This document shows positions 50,375 through 61,860 of a DNA stretch of 64,000 bases, piece after piece (position 1 is the first letter of the stretch; every line of letters begins with the position of its first letter). The stretch is taken from NCBI GenBank assembly GCA_947495685.1, contig CANLZY010000008.1:62001-126000 (forward strand), given 5' to 3'. This DNA comes from an uncultured Tropicimonas sp. (lineage in GTDB: Bacteria > Pseudomonadota > Alphaproteobacteria > Rhodobacterales > Rhodobacteraceae). Position numbers and translations under genes: made by a program. Under the pieces are notes generated by a model. The model was not told where the DNA came from and did not search any database. It saw only the letters and a list, made by a program, of their open reading frames with translations.

Positions 50375-50889
50375 AACAGCTTCCTCTGTGGGCCGTACTG
50401 GCGGCATTTTCAGCGAGCGGGCCCGGTTGGGCGCAGGACGATCTGCGCTTTGACCCGTTGCCGACCCTGTCCTGTCTGGCCGGGGCCGAAACCCTGCCGT
50501 CGATGATGACCTGTGTCGGCATCGCGGCCGAGGCCTGCATGGAGTCTCAGGCCTCGGGCTATACCACGGTCGGCATGGGATATTGCCTCGATCAGGAACT
50601 GTCCTTCTGGGACGGGCGGCTCAACACAGCCTATGGGCAACTGATGGCGCAGGAAAAGGCGACCGATACCGAAATGAAGGAGATCGGCGCCACCGTGCCG
50701 TCGCTGGCCGAGACCCTGCGTGCAATGCAACGCGCCTGGATCCCGTTTCGCGACGCGAGTTGCGATTATGCGCGGGCACAATGGGGTGGCGGCACCGGGG
50801 GCGGCCCGGCCACGCTCAGCTGCCTGATGACCCAGACCGCCCGCCAGGCGCTCGAACTGGAGATACGGCTGACCGATGCCCGGAACTGA
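50371..50889 (+). CDS. secreted LprI-family (DUF1311) protein
   Basis: signal peptide; CLDQELSFWDGRLNTAYGQLM...MQRAWIPFRDASCDYA...GGGPATLSCLMTQTARQALEL. Confidence 0.85.
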   Translation: MKQLPLWAVLAAFSASGPGWAQDDLRFDPLPTLSCLAGAETLPSMMTCVGIAAEACMESQASGYTTVGMGYCLDQELSFWDGRLNTAYGQLMAQEKATDTEMKEIGATVPSLAETLRAMQRAWIPFRDASCDYARAQWGGGTGGGPATLSCLMTQTARQALELEIRLTDARN

Positions 50890-51358
50890 TCGCCTTTACA
50901 ATGGCCTGCGCCACGGCGCGCTTGTCGTCACCCTGTCGATCCTCGCCACGGCGGCGGTCGCGGACTTGAGCGACGCCATGGTGATCGACATGGATGCCTG
51001 CCTGCTGGCCAGCGCCACGGATCGCGATGTCGCCAACACCACGATCACCTGTTTCAACGCGGCGCGCACTGCCTGTGGCACCGATGCGCTGCCCTGCGAG
51101 ACCGCGCTCACCCAGGTGATCGGCCAGCGGGCGGACACGCTGTTGGCCCGGATGCCGACCGAGATGGCAAGCGCGCCCGAATTTGCCAAGGACCGCTACA
51201 AGGAGATCCTGCTGGACATCGAGCAGGGGGCCGCGGCGCTCTGCGCCGATGTGACAGCCGCCGAACAGGTCTCCTGCGGATACAGGGCGCAGGCAATGCG
51301 GCTGGCCCGGCTGCGGTCGGTGGCCTCGCAGACTGACATGAGGTTGTTGATGCCATGA
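50876..51358 (+). CDS. hypothetical secreted cysteine-containing protein
   Basis: hydrophobic N-terminus; six Cys after the putative signal; overlaps lprI-like gene end. Confidence 0.6.
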   Translation: MPGTDRLYNGLRHGALVVTLSILATAAVADLSDAMVIDMDACLLASATDRDVANTTITCFNAARTACGTDALPCETALTQVIGQRADTLLARMPTEMASAPEFAKDRYKEILLDIEQGAAALCADVTAAEQVSCGYRAQAMRLARLRSVASQTDMRLLMP

Positions 51359-51431
51359 TCCGGACCGACACGTCATACGGGTGGCCGGCAGGGTGCAGGG
51401 TGCGCAACCGACCGGCATCACGAGGCCTCGC

Positions 51432-53012
51432 ATGATGCGCAGCCCGACATATCCTGCCCTGATGGCCGGGCACGGCTGGCAGATCCCGGAGCGCCTGAAC
51501 ATGGCGGTGGAGGTTTGCGACAGCTGGGCCGAGGCCGACCCGGACCGCGTGGCCATCCTGACCGTGACGCCGGACGCCGTGATCGAAACGGATTTTGTCA
51601 GCCTGCGGGCGATGGCGGATGCGCTGGCCCATCGCATGGCCGAGGCCGGCATCGGGCGGGGCGACAGGGTGGGCGTGTTGCGCAGCCAGTCGGCCTGGAC
51701 CGCCGCTGCCCACGTCGCCACCTGGAAGCTCGGCGCGGTGTCGATCCCGCTGTTCACCCTGTTCGGAGACCAGGCGCTGATGGACCGGCTGGGCGACAGC
51801 GGTGCCACCTGTGTGGTGGCCGACCCGGCTTCGTTGCAGGCTGTCGCGGCGCTGGTGGGGCAGCTGCCCCAACTTCGCGAGATCATCGTGCCGGAGGATG
51901 ACGGGCTCGACCTGTTCGGGCCGATGTTCGAAACCGCCGATACCGCCTCGAACGACCCGGCGGTGCTGATCTATACCTCGGGCACGACGGGCGGGCCAAA
52001 GGGCGCGCTGCACGCCCACCGGGTTCTGCGTGGTCATCTTCCGGGTGTTGAAATATCTCACGATCTCATGCCCTTGGAGGGCGATGTTCTGTGGACCCCG
52101 GCCGATTGGGCCTGGATCGGCGGGCTGTTCGACGTGCTGATGCCGGGGCTCTGGCATGGTGTGCCGGTTGTCGCCGCCCGCATGGCCAAGTTCACCCCCC
52201 AAGAATGTGTCACGATTGTCCGGCAAGCCAATGTTCGCAATGCATTTTTACCTCCCACGGCGCTGCGGGCGCTGAAGGCGGCGGATGTAAGCCTGGCGGG
52301 GCTGCGCTCGGTCGCGTCCGGCGGCGAACCACTTGGCGCCGAGATGCTCGACTGGGGCGAGCGGGCATTCGGCTTGAAAATCAACGAGTTCTACGGCCAG
52401 ACGGAATGCAACATGATCGTCAGCGCCTGCGGGGCGCTGTTCGATCCGGTCCCCGGTGCCATGGGCAAGCCGGTGCCGGGCCACGAGGTCGAGGTGATCG
52501 GCCCCGATGGAGCGCCGACGGACGTCGAAGGCGACATCGCCGTCAGGCGAGGTTCGGCCTCCATGATGCTGGAATACTGGAATAATCCCGCCGCGACGGC
52601 GGCCAAGTTCCGGGGCGACTGGATGGTGACCGGTGACCGTGGCATTCGCGAGGGCGAGTTCCTGCGGTTCAAGGGCCGCGACGACGACGTGATCACCTCG
52701 TCAGGCTACCGGATCGGTCCGGGCGAGGTCGAGGATTGCCTGCTGACCCATCCCTCGGTGGCCAGTGCGGGTGTCGTCGGCACCCCGGATTCCAGGCGCA
52801 CCGAACTGGTGACGGCCTTCGTGCTGCTGAAACCCGGCGTGCCGGGCGACGACGCCCTGCGCAGCGCCCTGCAGACCCACGTCAAGACGCGGTTGGCGGC
52901 TCACGAATACCCACGGCTGGTCTATTTCGTGGAGGACCTGCCGATGACCATCAGTGGCAAGATCATTCGGCGCGAGCTGCGCCGCATCGCAATCGAACGA
53001 GGCACATCATGA
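51432..53012 (+). CDS. AMP-dependent acyl-CoA synthetase
   Basis: LIYTSGTTGGPKGALHAHR, EFYGQTECNM, WMVTGDRGIREGEFLRFKGRDDDVITSSGYRIGPGEVE, GKIIRRELR. Confidence 0.94.
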   Translation: MMRSPTYPALMAGHGWQIPERLNMAVEVCDSWAEADPDRVAILTVTPDAVIETDFVSLRAMADALAHRMAEAGIGRGDRVGVLRSQSAWTAAAHVATWKLGAVSIPLFTLFGDQALMDRLGDSGATCVVADPASLQAVAALVGQLPQLREIIVPEDDGLDLFGPMFETADTASNDPAVLIYTSGTTGGPKGALHAHRVLRGHLPGVEISHDLMPLEGDVLWTPADWAWIGGLFDVLMPGLWHGVPVVAARMAKFTPQECVTIVRQANVRNAFLPPTALRALKAADVSLAGLRSVASGGEPLGAEMLDWGERAFGLKINEFYGQTECNMIVSACGALFDPVPGAMGKPVPGHEVEVIGPDGAPTDVEGDIAVRRGSASMMLEYWNNPAATAAKFRGDWMVTGDRGIREGEFLRFKGRDDDVITSSGYRIGPGEVEDCLLTHPSVASAGVVGTPDSRRTELVTAFVLLKPGVPGDDALRSALQTHVKTRLAAHEYPRLVYFVEDLPMTISGKIIRRELRRIAIERGTS

Positions 53013-53877
53013 GCCCGGTTCCCGGAAACCGCCCGCCGCTGGCGGCGGATATCCTGCGCGAGGCGCTGGAACGGCAACGCACCTTCGAAGAGCGGAAACC
53101 GACCCGGATGGGGCGCGGGGCAGAGCGCCTGACCGCGCCGATCGGCGGGTTGGTCGGGCGTCTCGTGCCGCCGGGGCTGGTGTCGCGCGGGCTGGAACTG
53201 GCCGACCGTGCGGCGGGGCTGACCTTGCCCGACGACATCACCCGCCATTCGCCCGAGGATCTGCAGGCCTGCGAGGCCGCCGCGCGCAAGGTCCAGGCCT
53301 GGGCGGCCGGAGCCAACGCCGCCACCGGCGGTGCGGCGGGCTTTTTCGGCGCGGCGGGCATGACCGCCGATATCCCCGCAACCATAGCACTGGCGGCCCG
53401 CAATGTGCGCGCGACCGGCGCGGCGTTCGGCTTCACGGATGACACGCAGGAGGAGCGCGACTGGCGGCTGGTCGTGCTGCAGGTTGCCACCAGTTCCGCC
53501 GAATCCGGCCGTGCCGACACGCTCAACTCGCTGAACGCGATGGCGGCCTTTCTGGCCCGTCCGGAGGGTCGACTGGTTCTGGAAAAGGGCGGCGACTGGC
53601 TGTCGGACAAGGTGGTGGAGCGTATCGCCCGCCAGTTGGGCGTCACGCTGGCCGGCCGCAAGGCGGGGCAGGTGGTGCCGGTCATCGGCGGTGCCGTGGC
53701 CGCCGTGGTCAACGCCAGCTTCCAGACAGATGTCAGCCGCGCGGCCCGCTACGGCTATCGCCAACGTTGGCTGATGCAGCGCCGGTTGCTGGAAGGCCCG
53801 GCAGAGGATGCGCGGGACCCGGACCTGCACGCCGAGAGTCACCCCGATCAGGACGCCCCAAGGGACAAGGACGCCCG

Positions 53878-53881
<4 letters not shown>
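53009..53881 (+). CDS. EcsC family protein
   Basis: [73 protein letters not shown]. Confidence 0.85.
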
Positions 53882-55482
<1,601 letters not shown>

Positions 55483-55486
55483 GCGC

Positions 55487-56026
55487 ATGGGCTGTTGGGA
55501 TGCGGCGACCATCGACTGGTACGCCGAGACATATGGCGACGACCCGACCACCGGTCTGGTTGCAGATGCGGCCCGGCTTGGGCCGGACGACGACGTGATC
55601 GATGTCGGCTGCGGCACCGGTGCCTCGTTGCGCCATTTGCGGGCGCGCGGCGCGCGGGGGCGGCCGGTCGGGGTGGACCCGTTCCAGCGCATGATCGGGC
55701 ACGCCCGGGCCCGCAGTGCCGGATCCGACATCGCCCTTGCCGTCGCCCCGGCCGAGGCGCTGCCGTTTGACAACGCCAGCTTTGACGGGGCGTTGGCGGT
55801 AAATTCGATCGCCCACTGGGCCGACCGGGCGGCAGGGCTGGCCGAACTTGCCCGCATCCTGCGACAGGGCGGCTGGCTGGTGATCGGCGGGGAATGTGTC
55901 GAGGACGATCAGGCCACGGCTGTCCCGGAGCTTTCCCGGGCGCTCGCCGCCGTCGGGACCAAGGCCATCGAAGACAGGGACATCCCCGGCGGTCATGTGA
56001 CCGTTGCGCGCAAGGAGACATCATGA
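55487..56026 (+). CDS. class I SAM-dependent methyltransferase
   Basis: DDDVIDVGCGTGASLRHLRARGARGRPVGVDP; Methyltransf_11-like. Confidence 0.88.
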   Translation: MGCWDAATIDWYAETYGDDPTTGLVADAARLGPDDDVIDVGCGTGASLRHLRARGARGRPVGVDPFQRMIGHARARSAGSDIALAVAPAEALPFDNASFDGALAVNSIAHWADRAAGLAELARILRQGGWLVIGGECVEDDQATAVPELSRALAAVGTKAIEDRDIPGGHVTVARKETS

Positions 56027-57984
56027 TCCGCAAGTTGCTGATTGCCAACCGGGGCGAGATTGCCTGCCGTATCATCCGCAGCGCGCGGGCGATGGGGATG
56101 GCGACCGTGGCGGTGTATTCCGACGTGGATGCCGGCGCCCTGCATGTCGAGATGGCCGACGAGGCCGTTCTGCTGGGGGGCGCCGCGCCCGCGCAGAGCT
56201 ACCTTGACGGTGCCGGTGTGATTGCCGCCGCGCTGGCCTGCGGGGCGGATGCGATCCATCCGGGCTATGGCTTCCTGTCCGAAAACCCCGACTTTGTCGC
56301 CGCCGTGGCGGCGGCTGGCCTGATCTTTGTCGGCCCCTCCGCCGATGCCATTCGCGGCATGGGGCTGAAGGATGCCGCCAAGGTGCTGATGGAGGCTGCC
56401 GGGGTTCCGGTCGTTCCCGGATATCACGGCGACAACCAGGACCCCGAACACCTTTCGGGCGCTGCCGATGCCATCGGCTACCCGGTGCTGATCAAGGCGG
56501 TTGCGGGCGGCGGCGGCAAGGGCATGCGCCGGGTGGACCGGGCGCAGGACTTTTTCGAGGCGCTGGCCTCGGCCCGGGCCGAAGCGCAGGGTGCGTTTGG
56601 CAATGCCGACGTCCTGATCGAGAAATACATCCAGCGGCCCCGGCACATCGAGGTGCAGGTCTTTGGCGACAACCACGGCGGCGCGGTGCATCTCTACGAA
56701 CGGGACTGTTCATTGCAACGCCGCCACCAGAAGGTGATCGAGGAAGCCCCGGCCCCCGGCATGACCCCAGAGATGCGGGCGGCGATGGGGCAGGCGGCGG
56801 TGCGGGCGGCGCAGGCCATCGGCTATTCGGGCGCGGGCACGGTGGAGTTCATCGTTGACGGCTCGCACGGCCTGCATCCCGAAGGCTTCTGGTTCATGGA
56901 AATGAACACCCGCCTGCAAGTGGAACACCCGGTCACCGAGGCGGTGACGGGCCTCGATCTGGTGGAATGGCAGTTGCGCGTGGCGGGCGGCGAGCCGCTG
57001 CCGCTGGCACAGGATCAGATCCCGTTGCTGGGCCATGCCTTCGAGGCGCGGCTCTACGCCGAGGACGTTCCGGCCGGGTTCCTGCCGGCCACGGGCACCA
57101 TCGCCCACCTGCGGTTCAGCGACCTCGCGCGCAACGACAGCGGGGTGCGCGACGGGGACGAGATCAGCCCCTGGTACGACCCGATGATCGCCAAGGTCAT
57201 CACCCACGGGCCGACACGGGCGGTGGCATTGTCGCGGCTGACGCGGGCACTGGAGGAGACCGAGGTCGCCGGAACGGTCACCAACATCGCCTTCCTCGCG
57301 GCGCTGTCACGGCACGCCGGGTTTGCGGCGGGCGACGTCGACACCGGGCTGATCGACCGCGATCTCGCGGATCTGGTCGAAACCGGAGCGCCGCCAGCGG
57401 CGGTGATCGTGCGCGCGGCCTTGGCGGTCGCGGGCTGGGACGACATGGCCGATCCATTGGCCGGGGTGTCGCTCTGGGCGCCGCTCGGTCAGGGCGTGAC
57501 CCTCGGGCGGGGGGACGACAGTCTCGCCGTCACCCTCTGCCCGCGTGGACCGTCGCGGGTGGACGCGGTGCTGGACGGCGCACGGTATCCTTGCGAGCGA
57601 CGCCCCGGCGGTTGGTGGATCGACGCGCAGCCCGCACCCGCCTCGGCGGTGCAGCTGGCGGGGGGCGTCGTGGTCTTTGCCGGCGCGGCGTGGGCGTTCG
57701 ATGTGCCCGACCCGCTGGACCGGGGCAGCGCCTCCGGTGCCACGGGCAACCTGATCGAGGCACCGATGCCGGGGTTGGTCAAGGCGGTCTTCGTCGTGGC
57801 CGGCCAGGCGGTCGCGACAGGCGACCGGCTCGCGATCTTGGAGGCAATGAAGATGGAACACGCCCTGACGGCCAGCCGCGACGGGATCGTGGCCGAGGTT
57901 CTGACCACCGAAGGCGCGCAGGTGGCGGCGCATGACGCGCTGATCCGGCTGGAGGACGACACCGAGGTGGAGGGCGCGGCATGA
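56023..57984 (+). CDS. mccA: methylcrotonoyl-CoA carboxylase alpha (biotin-containing) subunit
   Basis: IRKLLIANRGEIACRIIRSAR, biotin carboxylase KAVAGGGGKGMR, EMNTRLQVEHPVTE, biotin motif ILEAMKMEHAL. Confidence 0.96.
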   Translation: MIRKLLIANRGEIACRIIRSARAMGMATVAVYSDVDAGALHVEMADEAVLLGGAAPAQSYLDGAGVIAAALACGADAIHPGYGFLSENPDFVAAVAAAGLIFVGPSADAIRGMGLKDAAKVLMEAAGVPVVPGYHGDNQDPEHLSGAADAIGYPVLIKAVAGGGGKGMRRVDRAQDFFEALASARAEAQGAFGNADVLIEKYIQRPRHIEVQVFGDNHGGAVHLYERDCSLQRRHQKVIEEAPAPGMTPEMRAAMGQAAVRAAQAIGYSGAGTVEFIVDGSHGLHPEGFWFMEMNTRLQVEHPVTEAVTGLDLVEWQLRVAGGEPLPLAQDQIPLLGHAFEARLYAEDVPAGFLPATGTIAHLRFSDLARNDSGVRDGDEISPWYDPMIAKVITHGPTRAVALSRLTRALEETEVAGTVTNIAFLAALSRHAGFAAGDVDTGLIDRDLADLVETGAPPAAVIVRAALAVAGWDDMADPLAGVSLWAPLGQGVTLGRGDDSLAVTLCPRGPSRVDAVLDGARYPCERRPGGWWIDAQPAPASAVQLAGGVVVFAGAAWAFDVPDPLDRGSASGATGNLIEAPMPGLVKAVFVVAGQAVATGDRLAILEAMKMEHALTASRDGIVAEVLTTEGAQVAAHDALIRLEDDTEVEGAA

Positions 57985-58637
57985 TCCGGTTGCATCACAG
58001 TCCCCAGACCCGGTCGATGCGCTCGCTGTGGCTGCTGCACGAGATCGGCTGCGACTTCGAGGTGGTGACCCATGCCTTTGGCAAGAACCTGCGCTCGCCG
58101 GAGTTCCTCGCGTTGAACCCGGCGGGGCGGGTGCCGGCGCTGGAACTGGATGGCCGCAGGATCTGGGAAACCGGAGCCATCACCGAGGTGCTGTGCGAAC
58201 GATTCCCCGACTGCGGCATGGGGCGGTTGCCGGGCGACCCGGAGCGGATCGACTGGTTGATCTGGCTGCATTTCTCGGAAACCGTCAGCCAGCATTCGGC
58301 GGCGCTGACCCAGCAGCACGTGGCACTTTACGAGGACTGGATGCGCAGCAAGACGGTCATGCAGCTGGAGCCGCGGCGGTTGGGCAAATGCTATGCCGCG
58401 CTGGAACAACGGCTTTCAGGGCGCGATTACCTGCTGGACAGCGGGTTTTCGGCGGCGGATGTCAGCGTCGGGCAGGCAGTCTACATGGCGCGCCACTTCG
58501 CCCCGCTGGAGCCGTTCGCGGGCCTGTCGGACTGGTACGACCGGATCACCGCGCGCCCGGCCTTTCTGAGATCGATGCCGCTGGAGGACGAGACCCGCCT
58601 GTACGAGCGCGCCTTCTATCCGGCGCCGGAGGCATGA
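57981..58637 (+). CDS. glutathione S-transferase family protein
   Basis: IRLHHSPQTRSMRSLWLLHEIGCDFEV, FLALNPAGRVPALELDGRRIWETGAITEVL. Confidence 0.92.
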   Translation: MIRLHHSPQTRSMRSLWLLHEIGCDFEVVTHAFGKNLRSPEFLALNPAGRVPALELDGRRIWETGAITEVLCERFPDCGMGRLPGDPERIDWLIWLHFSETVSQHSAALTQQHVALYEDWMRSKTVMQLEPRRLGKCYAALEQRLSGRDYLLDSGFSAADVSVGQAVYMARHFAPLEPFAGLSDWYDRITARPAFLRSMPLEDETRLYERAFYPAPEA

Positions 58638-58644
58638 ATCGGGG

Positions 58645-58696
58645 CGCTCCCGCCCGTCTTCGACCCGCGGGGCGGGTCTCATCCCGTTGGGCATGG
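58645..58696 (+). repeat. REP-like interspersed element, copy B
   Basis: cgctcccgcccgtcttcgacccgcggggcgggtctcatcccgttgggcatgg with internal gacccgc-ggg-gcgggtc hairpin. Confidence 0.75.
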
Positions 58697-58763
58697 CGCG
58701 CGCTGCGCGCGCGTGCGCCCGGCGGACAGGGCAAGGCAGGACGATAGCGAAAGGGCAATCGTG

Positions 58764-59624
58764 ATGACGGATCGGGTCGAGATTTTCGAGGTGGGCCCGC
58801 GCGACGGGCTGCAGAACGAGCCGCAGCCGATTTCGGTCGCACACAAGGTGGCGCTTGTCGACTGCCTGAGCCAGGCCGGGTTTCGCCGGATCGAGGTTGC
58901 CAGCTTTGTCAGCCCGAAATGGGTGCCCCAGATGGCGTCCTCGGACGAGGTGCTGGCGCGGATCGCCCGCGCTCCCGGTGTCAGCTATGCGGCGCTGGTG
59001 CCAAACCTGAAGGGGCTGGAGCGGGCGATTGCCGCGCACGCCGACGAGATTGCCGTTTTCGTCAGCGCCTCGGAGGGGTTCAGCCGCGCCAACCTGAACT
59101 GTTCGATCGACGAAAGCTTTGATCGCATCGCGCCGGTGATCGACGCGGCGCGCGGCGCGGGGGTGCCGGTGCGGGGCTATGTGTCCTGTGTGTCGGACTG
59201 CCCCTTTGACGGTGAAATTCCGCCCCGTCAGGTGGCCGCTGTCACAGCGCGCCTTGCCGGGTTGGGGGTGTACGAGGTCTCGCTGGGCGACACCATCGGC
59301 CGCGCCACTCCGGTGCGGATCGGCGCAATGCTCGACGCGGTTGCGGCCGAGGTGCCACCGGAGCGCCTGGCCGGCCACTACCACGACACCGCTGGCCGGG
59401 CGCTCGACAATATCGACGTGTCATTGGAGCGGGGCCTGCGGGTCTTCGATGCGGCGGTCGGCGGGCTGGGCGGCTGCCCCTATGCGCCGGGTGCCGAAGG
59501 CAACGTCGCAACCGAGGCCGTCCTGGCCCGGATGCAGGCCCTTGGCTTGCAAACCGGTCTCGACCCGAAGGTCGTGGCGACGGCCGCCGATCTGGCACGC
59601 GACATGCGCAAGCGTGTCTCCTAG
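58764..59624 (+). CDS. hydroxymethylglutaryl-CoA lyase
   Basis: VEIFEVGPRDGLQNEPQPISVAHKVALVDCLSQAGFRRIEVASFVSPKWVPQMA; GGLGGCPYAPGAEGNVATE. Confidence 0.96.
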   Translation: MTDRVEIFEVGPRDGLQNEPQPISVAHKVALVDCLSQAGFRRIEVASFVSPKWVPQMASSDEVLARIARAPGVSYAALVPNLKGLERAIAAHADEIAVFVSASEGFSRANLNCSIDESFDRIAPVIDAARGAGVPVRGYVSCVSDCPFDGEIPPRQVAAVTARLAGLGVYEVSLGDTIGRATPVRIGAMLDAVAAEVPPERLAGHYHDTAGRALDNIDVSLERGLRVFDAAVGGLGGCPYAPGAEGNVATEAVLARMQALGLQTGLDPKVVATAADLARDMRKRVS

Positions 59625-59668
59625 AGGTGGGCAACGGAGGCGACCGGGCCCGCAGCGCCGCAGGCGCT

Positions 59669-59721
59669 GCCATGCCCAACGGGATGAGGCCCGCCCTGCG
59701 GGTCGAAGACGGGCGGGAGTG
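59669..59721 (-). repeat. REP-like interspersed element, copy C (inverted)
   Basis: reverse complement reads cactcccgcccgtcttcgacccgcagggcgggcctcatcccgttgggcatggc; flanked by perfect hairpin gcagcgcc-gca-ggcgctgc (59652-59670). Confidence 0.75.
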
Positions 59722-59865
59722 CCCCCGCCCACCTCACCGGACCCGTTCACCGCGGTCCGTCCGCCGGTCGCGCTGGCGACACAGGATTTCGACCCCGACA
59801 TCGGGTTCAGCCTCCGGCCCCGATGCCGGACCGGCTTCCCGGCTCATCTGAACAGGAGGATCACG

Positions 59866-60654
59866 ATGCCCCCGACCACCATCAGGATCGACGTTGACAA
59901 CCGCGGTGTGGCCACCCTGTGGCTTGCCCGCCCGGAAAAACGCAATGCCCTGTCGGCAGAGATGTTGGCCGACCTGACGACGGCTGCCAACCGGCTGGGG
60001 CACGATCCGGGGGTGCGCGTCATCGTTCTGGCCGCCGAAGGCAAGACCTTTTGCGCGGGCGGCGACCTCGACTGGATGCGCGAACAGATGCAGGCGGACG
60101 CCTCCACCCGCGCTCGCGAGGCGCGGAAACTGGCGCACATGCTGCAGGCCCTGAACACCTGCGCCAGGCCGGTGATCGGGCGGCTGCATGGCGATGCCTT
60201 TGGTGGCGGTGTCGGGCTGGCCTCGGTCTGCGATGTGGCGATCGGCGCCGATACCATCCGAATGGGGCTGACGGAAACGCGCCTTGGCCTGATCCCTGCC
60301 ACCATCGGACCCTATGTCATCGCGCGCATGGGCGAGGCCAGGGCCCGGCGGGTCTTCATGTCGGGCCGCCTGTTCGATGCCGCCGAAGCAGTGTCGCTCG
60401 GCTTGCTGGCCCGCGCCGTGCCGGAGGACGATCTTGACGCCGCCGTGGAGGCCGAGGTTGCCCCCTACCTGCAGACGGCGCCCGAGGCCGTGACAGCCGC
60501 CAAGGCGCTTGCCCGGCGCCTCGGCCCGGTGATCGACGAGGCGGTGATCGCCGATACCATCGACGCCCTGTGCCGCTGCTGGGAGGGCGACGAAGCGCGG
60601 CAGGGAATCGAAGCCTTCTTCGCCCGGCAGCCCGCGCCCTGGTCGCAACGCTGA
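59866..60654 (+). CDS. enoyl-CoA hydratase family (probable methylglutaconyl-CoA hydratase)
   Basis: WLARPEKRNALSAEMLADL, AEGKTFCAGGDLDWMREQMQ, GDAFGGGVGLASVCDVAIG; end of leucine operon. Confidence 0.92.
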   Translation: MPPTTIRIDVDNRGVATLWLARPEKRNALSAEMLADLTTAANRLGHDPGVRVIVLAAEGKTFCAGGDLDWMREQMQADASTRAREARKLAHMLQALNTCARPVIGRLHGDAFGGGVGLASVCDVAIGADTIRMGLTETRLGLIPATIGPYVIARMGEARARRVFMSGRLFDAAEAVSLGLLARAVPEDDLDAAVEAEVAPYLQTAPEAVTAAKALARRLGPVIDEAVIADTIDALCRCWEGDEARQGIEAFFARQPAPWSQR

Positions 60655-61223
60655 CCGCAGATCGCCGCAGCACCCGTCGAACCGCGGTTGGGTCCAGCAG
60701 CCCGCGCCCGATCGCGTGGCATCGGTCCCGGGCCGGCCCCCGTGCGCGCTGGACCGTGCTGGAACCGACACGCCCGCCGTGACGATAGGGACCGGGCCTG
60801 TCGGCGATCTTCCTGAGACCGGCGAGCTTGGGCAGACCTGAACATCGGTCCCGAGACCGTCTTCAGGGGTCCGGCCGCGCGGGTCTCAATTGGCGTGTTC
60901 GGGGGCAGGGGCGTCACCAATGCCGCGACAGGGTGCGCCCGACCGGCAATCCGACCGTCGTCCGTCCTGAAGACTCCCGGCAGGGGCACCCTGACGCCGA
61001 TTCCCCGACGATGGACGCGCCAGGGACGGGCAGGGTGGCGCACCCAGATCGAACGAACAGCCATGCACCTCATTCTCGCGCGAACGAGCCGCGAGCGGCC
61101 TACGGCATCCTCGATTTCTGCCCCTGCCGGGATCAATGCGCCTGCCGCTCGCCCGGGCGTGCGGTGACGCTGGTCCAGATACCCTCCGACGGTTTGAAAG
61201 CCTGCCCGACAGGCGCAAGGCAG

Positions 61224-61287
61224 TGCCTGTTTCAGGCGGGTATCCGGCACAGCCATGCGGACCGGATACCGCGCTTTGCCTCAGGCA
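61224..61287. ncRNA. candidate structured RNA element in gene-free gap upstream of nuoA
   Basis: nested stem tgcctg/caggca + aggc/gcct + ggtatccgg/ccggatacc (6+4+9 bp), 14-nt loop. Confidence 0.4.
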
Positions 61288-61494
61288 GGGCGGGCGATGC
61301 GGCATTAGGGCGCTGGGCACGGGCCGGTCGACCGTTGACCGATGCTTCTTTTTCCGGCTGCCTGCCCGTCAGGGTGTCAAAAGGGCGCCTTTGCCGCGAC
61401 ACGGCGCCGGTTGACCCCACCGGGCACCGCGCGTAAACCGCCAACTAGCCCGAGACCACCTGCGCGGGATGCGCTGGAAGACAAGGAGCCAAAC

Positions 61495-61860
61495 GTGGAC
61501 GATCTCCTCAGAGAGTACCTTCCGATTCTCATCTTTCTGGTCATAGCCATCGTGTTCGGCTTGATCTTTGTCATTGCTGCCTGGCTGGTGGCGCCTTCGG
61601 ATCCCGATCCCGAGAAACTCAGCGCTTACGAATGCGGGTTCAACGCGTTCGACGACGCGCGGATGAAATTCGACGTCCGCTTCTACCTGGTCTCGATCCT
61701 CTTCATCATCTTTGACCTCGAGGTTGCCTTCCTGTTTCCGTGGGCGGTCTCGTTCGCGGACATTTCCATGGCGGCGTTCTGGTCCATGATGGTCTTCCTG
61801 GCCGTTCTGACCGTCGGCTTTGCCTATGAATGGAAAAAGGGAGCTCTCGAATGGGAGTGA
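61495..61860 (+). CDS. nuoA: NADH-quinone oxidoreductase subunit A
   Basis: GTG start; [45 protein letters not shown]. Confidence 0.97.
   Translation: MDDLLREYLPILIFLVIAIVFGLIFVIAAWLVAPSDPDPEKLSAYECGFNAFDDARMKFDVRFYLVSILFIIFDLEVAFLFPWAVSFADISMAAFWSMMVFLAVLTVGFAYEWKKGALEWE

Noticed and set aside
60465-61436. ORFs in the nuoA upstream gap considered as genes
   Set aside because: Arg/Pro/Gly-rich, mutually overlapping, no recognisable motif or RBS; treated as non-coding.
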